Below, piece by piece: positions 42,089 to 47,226 of a stretch of DNA of 47,226 nt. Numbering within the stretch: position 1 is the first letter of the stretch; every line of letters begins with the position of its first letter. Under the pieces are notes generated by a model. That model ran no database searches, was not told the origin of the DNA, and saw only the letters and a list, made by a program, of their open reading frames with translations. Location: NCBI GenBank assembly GCA_933822405.4, contig CAKOGP040000669.1:1-47226 (forward strand), read 5' to 3'. Made by a program: the position numbers and the translations under genes. The stretch is from Cylindrotheca closterium (Eukaryota > Bacillariophyta > Bacillariophyceae > Bacillariales > Bacillariaceae).

Positions 42089-43505
42089 TATGATATGTTA
42101 GCATTGGATGCTGTGGTTCTGAGCCAGAAGTCTCTTTCTGTCTTTGGCGTGATACTTGCGTACGCATTCGACGCGGAAGGAGGTTGTGGATTGGCGCAAA
42201 GGTTGATGGAATGGCACGGCCAATGCTCATCACGACGCAGCTTGATTAGAGACAAAAGCATCCGATTGTCTAAGTTTGATGACGATTTAATTAAAAGTCT
42301 TGAAAGATCTCAGAGTTGTTCTCATGTGTTGGGATAACTTCCAGAAGTTTATACCCATTAAGTTTCTCAAGTTTGGGATGTCAGTGACGGATACACATTG
42401 CACTGTCCGTTATGCATATAATGTGAATGTCCCAGAGGCATTTGTTGCAACTCTACAGCAGAAGCTTCCAGAAGCATTGATTTATCTTGATCAGAGAATT
42501 CCTGCCCCACCTGGAATGTTCCCTTTTGAATGCCTTGAGGAACTGGACGATGATCAACAGAATGAAATGATTGAACTCTTGATCTCCAGTGAGCAAGAAA
42601 ACCACTCGGTTTTACTGAACGTTTTTGCGGAGAAGGCTGGACACCCATTTGTTGAAGACAATAATCTATCAAACCTCGGCAAGCGCGTGATTCGGTACCA
42701 AAAGGTCTTGAAGATTGCCAGAGCGCTATGCGACATGAAACGTTTTTTGGTTTCATATGAGCCAGAAGCAACAGATGATTTGATACTGATAGACGATAAT
42801 GCTTCCAAAAATGCTGATGGTTCCACATCAGCTGGGAACGAAAACGATGCAAATGATGTTGTTCGGGCGATAAGAGCAAATCGAAAGCTCTGTGAAAAAG
42901 CGAATACATTTCAAAAGCAAACAGTTGCAAGTTGGAATAAATTTGAAGCCAATGTCACCAAAATCTTTCCTTTACTGTACGTTCATCAACCCACAAAGAG
43001 AGCAGCATTGAATGGAATGGCAACGTTTTTGTAGAAAACATGGAGATGAGTGGCTTCCTACAAAAGGAGAAACGAAATGATGGAACATGGAAATATTCAT
43101 TGGGCAAAAACTTTGCAGAGCGAAATCTTATTGTGGCTGGTGACGTGATGACGGTCAACATGCTATTGTCGTTTAGAAAGAAAGTGACAGAACAGATATT
43201 GAGAAGTGCAGGAAACACGCACGTGAGCTCTGAAAGTGAACTAGCTGATGTGCTTCATGAGATGTTTGAAAAACTCATTGTCATACCTGGTGACTTCCAT
43301 TTCAGCTTACACCAGTTGGTCTGCCTTTTTTCTGGCTTCTATGGGAGCTGGTTACAGTGTTTTCAATACGCCCTAGCGTTTCGAACGATTACTGCCGACC
43401 CCAAGGAAAAGTATCAGAAGTCAAAAAAGTTTCTCAATCTTATAGGTGGAGAATTGGAACGAGCTTTGTTTAAAAAGTGGTGTGATGCAAACAACACTGA
43501 CCATC
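42089..43505 (+). pseudogene. Broken unrecognised gene (possible DUF6589-like)
   Basis: Three overlapping frames form one apparent gene. 42095-42300 (LAYAFDAEGGCGLAQRLMEW) is followed by a shift near 42300. 42300-43030 (LRVVLMCWDNFQKFIPIKFL, VTDTHCTVRYAYNVNVPEAF, then an acidic helical part) is followed by a shift at about 43030. 43034-43505 reads YSLGKNFAERNLIVAGDVMT, KLIVIPGDFHFSLHQLVCLF and SGFYGSWLQCFQYALAFR. Composition and long frames are clearly coding. The DNxQ...PGDFHF spacing recalls DUF6589 proteins of repeat-rich genomes, but this is from memory and weak. The 3' end is replaced by an element-H terminus at about 43508, so the protein would be truncated. Confidence 0.45.
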
Positions 43506-43507
43506 AT

Positions 43508-43720
43508 GCAGGTCCAGGACCCTCCGCAACTCGTCCGTCAATCAACCGTTTTGTGGATTGAGAATCTTGATTTCTTTGACTAATGAACAGCTTTCCACCG
43601 CACCCCTGAGCTGGGGCATTACTGAAGCAAAAAAGTTGTTTTGAATTGTTTCGTCTGTCACAATGAATCGTTTCGTCCGTCGCAATGAATCGTTTCGATT
43701 CCTTTGAAGAAAGGGAGAAA
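43508..43720 (+). mobile_element. Terminus of a second element H copy
   Basis: GGACCCTCCGCAACTCGTCC and the following GTCAATCAACCGTTTTG match the left end of element H at 7105. Homology continues through TTCTTTGACTA and CACCCCTG.GC.GGGGCATT. Repeats of GAATCGTTTCGTCCGTCGCA then take the place of the GATCGGTTTC repeats. The opposite terminus was not found. Sequence 43720-43850 is purine-rich (GAAAGGGAGAAAGACAG) and unassigned. Confidence 0.6.
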
Positions 43721-43851
43721 GACAGAGTGGAGAGGGAAACGGAGAAAGGGGGATGAAGTGAAAAAAGGAAATAGGAGGAGAGTAGTAGATGTGATGGTGT
43801 GGCTAAACAATGTTTGGTATGAGTCGAGAAGCAGCTCAAGCTGCAGTCACT

Positions 43852-44911
43852 TCAGATTGAGTAGCCCAGGTTTCGTTGCTCCAAAAGGTGTGCAACATTG
43901 CGAAGGTAAAGGAAAAAAGAATCAGAGCGCCAGCACAAGAGAAACTTGATCTGGATGGCGTTGATACCCGCGGCGTGAAGGATCACCGCCGCCCCAGCTT
44001 GAAGAGAGTGGGATGTATATTTGTAATGTCGCCGCAGATCGCGATCAGTCAGGTTGTAAGTCTTCTTGGCCAAGGTCCGAAGGGTGGAAGCAATGACTTT
44101 ACTGTGAATGAAACACTTTTCACCAAAGGACCCTTTGTACACCGCAAGTGGAATATCGGTCTTATCCAGACCGACAATCCGTGCGAATCGGCTGACAATG
44201 TCATGGAGACTCCGCAGAGCGTCACAGGAAGGGTTACTGGGATTGCTGGAAAGCAGTTTTTCTTCACCGTGATCATGATTCTTTTGCCAAGAGAACTTGA
44301 CATTGGAGCGGGCCATGGCATCAAAATTCTCGATAAGCTCAGCAATCAAAACAGGATGATTACCCAAATCGAACAAACGAATGTCATCAAGAGTGAAGGC
44401 GCGTTTCGTACTAATCATCCTCCTGGGCCCATAGGTTAAACCAATCTTCCATAGCACAGTGTAAACCGTCCATATGTGCTTTTGTAGCGGCATTCAGAGC
44501 CACCAAAGTGGTATGCATCTCAATTGTATAGGGGTCGACTCGATGAGGCATATTCTCATGATGCTTGCATTCATTCAGGACAGCTTGGATGGGAAGCGCC
44601 AAATCATGGTCAGATCGATTAGTGTAGCGGGGGTCTCGACCACAGAAGTTTTCAAGAAGGGTAGCTGTATCTCGGAGGTAGTTTCCAATGGTCGCTGCCT
44701 TGATGGGCTTACCCTTGACAGTATTGCCCACCGACAAGTCAACTGCAAAAGCGGCAAGAAGGTGTGTGCGGGCATCATGTGAGACGGACTCCAACAGCAA
44801 ATCCATCGGTGGCCAATTCAGACGACGCAGAAAGCGGAGGAAATGGATGCGGTGGGAACGAATTGTCCCAAGGACTCTGGTAGATTTGGTGGGACCGGAC
44901 TTGAGCTGCAT
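43852..44911 (-). pseudogene. Tyrosine recombinase of a DIRS-like retroelement
   Basis: The N-terminal core-binding part (44911-44411) includes ILRAFLRR-like FLRFLRRLNWPPMDLLL, VKGKPIKAATIGNYLRDTAT and TATKAHMDG-like segments. The frame then shifts into the catalytic part (44493-43852): KRAFTLDDIRLFDLGNHPVL, VIASTLRTLAKKTYNLTDRD, YTSHSLQAGAAVILHAAGIN and CWRSDSFFLYLRN with the presumed catalytic Tyr. The conserved Arg of H-x-x-R is Gln (HSLQ), and the first catalytic Arg cannot be identified, so the enzyme is inactive. The SHSLQAGAA...WRSDxxxxYLR pattern matches diatom retroelement recombinases as I recall them. Confidence 0.72.
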
Positions 44912-45384
44912 AACAGCGCGGATCTGAGAACAGAGATGAGTTTGGCACTGGGCTGGAAATTACGCAAGGAGTTCATCCAAGGATACTTCTGTGATGTCTG
45001 CATAAAAAGGCGTTCATGTGAGAGAGAGTCGGGGCGAGAAATCCAATCAGCAAGGACATTGTCATCGCCAGGGATGTGCACCGTGCGGCAAACCAAAGTA
45101 GATCTCTTCAAGAGCTGACCGTAGAGCGCAACCAAGGCTTGAGCCAACGGACTGGTGGTCCGTGTGTCATTGATCCAAGACACCGTTGCAGTGTTGTCCG
45201 TACAACAACGAAGGACTGGGAACGCTGGAATACCAGTTGGGAACAAATCACGTATGGGAGCAGAGAGCGCGGAAGACTCAATGGTAACAACAAGGGCCAC
45301 TGCCTGCAGGAAGGAAACAAGGCACTCCAACACATTGATGTGGATGTAGGATGCATTGGAGGGCTTTAACTTAGTACTTGCCAC
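44818..45384 (-). pseudogene. RNase H-like domain of the DIRS-like element
   Basis: Frame motifs: INVLECLVSFLQAVALV (conserved Glu), LRCCTDNTATVSWINDTRTT (D-N pair), LALALYG-like LAQALVALYGQLLKR and VCRTVHIPGDDNVLADWISR (the P-G-x-x-N-x-x-A-D-x-x-S-R signature). The domain is well preserved over about 140 residues. It overlaps the start of the recombinase frame by about 90 bp in another frame, either natural or a shift. Confidence 0.8.
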
Positions 45385-46039
45385 AATTTGTTTACTCCAA
45401 ACAACACAAAACCAGTAGTCAAGGGACGTAGACTAAGCACCACCCCCAATGAAACTAGCATCAAGGACTCGAAATGGTGGTTGCGAGGGATCATCTGGGG
45501 AATAAAAATCTTCCATTCCTCAGTTCGTAGGCTGTGGATAATCACCTTGACCTCTCGAATCGCAGCCGGACTTAGCTTGTAGGATTGTTTGGAGCCCCAA
45601 AGAACTTTTGCCATCTTGCGGCTCAAGATTCCATCCATGTTCTGGATAAAGGTAGAAGACAGTCGAGAATCGATCTGAAGTACCCAGTCCTTCCGCCTGT
45701 GGTACCCAATGCGGGTGCAGTGCCGACGAACAAGGATCAAACAAAGAAGGCATTGCAGATTGAAGTAAGAACAGCGCATGTGGCGGCAAACTGTAGTGGC
45801 GTTCGAAAGCAGACAAAGTTTTCCTGAGCCATTGGATGATACGATCTCGTTTCTCAGATGGGAGGGTATAAACCAGCCAAGGCAGTGTTGACGATGGGAG
45901 AAAGTAGTGGTGAACTTTTCCCAAGACACGCAATCTTGAATCCCTTTTGATGCATCTAGGAAGCCGAGGATCAAGTAGAGAGCCAGACCACTGGAGGCTA
46001 TTGTCTGTCTCAGTGTCTTGGTGACATCAACATAAAGAC
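45385..46039 (-). pseudogene. Reverse transcriptase C-terminal remnant of the DIRS-like element
   Basis: Two frames alternate. The first gives LYVDVTKTLRQTIASSGLAL, ILGFLDASKGIQDCVSWEKF (V-S-W/Q-E-K block before the thumb). The second gives LVYTLPSEKRDRIIQWLRKT. The first resumes with KLSPAAIREVKVIIHSLRTE and ends in an RNase H-proximal stretch. At least two frameshifts occur. The catalytic palm lies upstream and is cut off by the Copia LTR at 46040. Confidence 0.6.
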
Positions 46040-46546
46040 TGTTAGAATAAAGCAAAATGTGCTCTATCGTGAGTGCCTTTAGCGCTCAGAACAAACTCTC
46101 TGCAATCTAAATTTGTAATCGACTCTACAACACTTTCACAACAATAGTTCTCCTGTGTCTAGGTATACTTTGAGTGAAATTGTTCTTATTTGATTAATAT
46201 TTGGCTTGAATTGATGATTCAATCACAAAAGTAAGTTCAACAATTTTCCCTTGGAAAATCCCTTGTTTACAGAACTTGGTTCGACCTCTACAACAATTCT
46301 GTGTTGAATGCAGTACTTTGGGACATCTTGTATTATTCCCTACTGCATTGTACACAACATCGATATCTCACTTGTATAGGGTCATTCCCTTTTTCTGTGG
46401 ATGTAGATTGTCCGACAGACTTGCGTCCGGCATACTTGCATCAAATCCTGACATCACCACCAAAGTCCGATCGTACGTGTTAAAAACTTTGTACTTCAAT
46501 AGTTTCTTTTTGGAACGTAAAAACTCATATTTCTCATATCCCAACA
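46040..46546 (-). mobile_element. Copia LTR type E, copy 2 (507 bp)
   Basis: Minus-strand TGTTGGGATATG (46546) to TTATTCTAACA (46040), preceded by polypurine GGCAGGAGTG at 46556-46547. It is inserted in the DIRS-like RT; the flanking pentamer on the left is AAGAC. The other end of the Copia lies beyond the window. Confidence 0.88.
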
Positions 46547-46669
46547 CACTCCTGCCATTGTGACAATCACCATTGGCAGCAATGGGACATGCTCTCATTC
46601 ACTGTTTATTTTGTTTTGTATTTTCTTTTGAACATATACATACTTGTCTGACCTAGCCCTGTGGACCAA

Positions 46670-47226
46670 GAATCAGATCCCTGAACTTGCGAAACTTGTC
46701 ACCTTGCAATGGCTTAGTCATGAAATCCGCAATCATATTGTCAGTTTCCTTTCTCAACTTGATCTGTGATAAAGAAATAACAAATATTGATAGTTAGGCT
46801 TCTTTTCCCCGCGCTCTTGCGACCATTCTCTTCCAGTAAAATCGCGCTTTTGTTATCCTGATACAAGATATTCTTCTCGATTGGATACCCTTGCCACTCC
46901 ATGAACAATTTCATCCATAGTATCATCGTAACAACATTGTCAACAGCAATCAGTTCCACTTGCGTACTGTTTCTGCTGTTTAGCTTTTGCTTCTTTGACA
47001 TCACTTGAGCTGCACCTCCTCCAAAGGACAGAGTGCCGCCAGTATGGCTCTTGAAATCTGGATGCACCGCAAATGATGCGTTGATCATCCATTTCATGAC
47101 TCGTAGTGATTCTGCGGAAAGTGTCAGGTGATACAACAATGTACAAAACAAATATCGCATCATGCGAACACACTTCTTCCAATCAGACTCTGTAGGTTCT
47201 CGAACTCTCGAGGCAAGAATAGTAAT
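46670..47226 (-). pseudogene. Antisense Copia RT end and RNase H, runs off the right edge
   Basis: The minus strand from the edge reads TRVREP-like sequence, ESDWKKCVRMMRYLF, then MKWMINASFAVHPDFKSHTG, SKKQKLNSRNSTQVELIAVD and LYQDNKSAILLEENGRKSAG to FFITDQVEKGN. About 23 bp present in the sister copy (between VEKGN and ADFMTKPLQG) are missing, shifting the frame, after which the terminal MTKPLQG and DLILGP blocks can still be read to about 46668. It is the same family as 24652-25101. Confidence 0.85.

Overview
The window is eukaryotic, AT-rich, repeat-dominated DNA. It looks like a transposon graveyard from a diatom or related stramenopile. The lineage is inferred from the style of the Copia proteins (diatom CoDi-like), the DIRS-like tyrosine-recombinase retroelement, and the fragments of diatom-type DDE transposases. 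No rRNA, tRNA, CRISPR array or bacterial operon was found. Only one open reading frame looks like an intact host gene: a membrane-anchored METTL24/FkbM-like methyltransferase (28257-29228, minus strand) in about 1.5 kb of unique DNA.

Layout. 1-6.5 kb: pieces of a very small LTR element (TRIM-like; LTRs 41-233 and 5468-5659), a broken Copia gag/PR/IN/RNase H and a truncated Copia LTR (type A). 7.1-8.7 kb: TIR element H with a DDE-transposase C-terminal remnant. 9.15-10.5 kb: TIR element F with arrays of GCGTCA palindromes. 11.4-14.1 kb: Gypsy gag-PR-RT cut off by a Copia LTR. 15.3-16.9 kb: Copia gag and protease. 17.7-20.6 kb: a satellite of about 177-bp monomers whose core is a 354-bp higher-order repeat. 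21.6-25.65 kb: a Copia IN/RT interrupted by an antisense Copia 3' end (LTR type E) and followed by an LTR A. 25.65-28.07 kb: Gypsy RT/RNase H split by an LTR-like element B, which is itself split by an 822-bp foldback element. 28.1-29.5 kb: the host gene. 29.58-33.39 kb: a two-LTR retroelement with a 5-bp target duplication that has lost RT and RNase H; one of its LTRs carries a TRIM-type solo LTR with its own 5-bp duplication. 33.4-36.9 kb: transposase N-terminal fragment, duplicated LTR sequence and a second palindrome-bearing repeat D. 36.6-41.1 kb: an antisense Copia fused head-on to the best preserved Copia RT/RNase H, which ends in PPT and a 555-bp LTR A. 41.1-43.9 kb: retroelement scraps, a broken unrecognised gene and an element-H terminus. 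43.85-46.04 kb: degenerate DIRS-like RT/RH/YR (minus), truncated by another antisense Copia that runs off the right edge.

The genes form no pathway. They are layered insertions, and the target duplications and interruptions give a relative order. Nearly every mobile-element frame is broken by a stop, frameshift, deletion or active-site change, so mobilisation would need proteins from elsewhere. The most unusual structures are the 354-bp higher-order satellite, the foldback element, the GCGTCA element and the RT-less two-LTR element.
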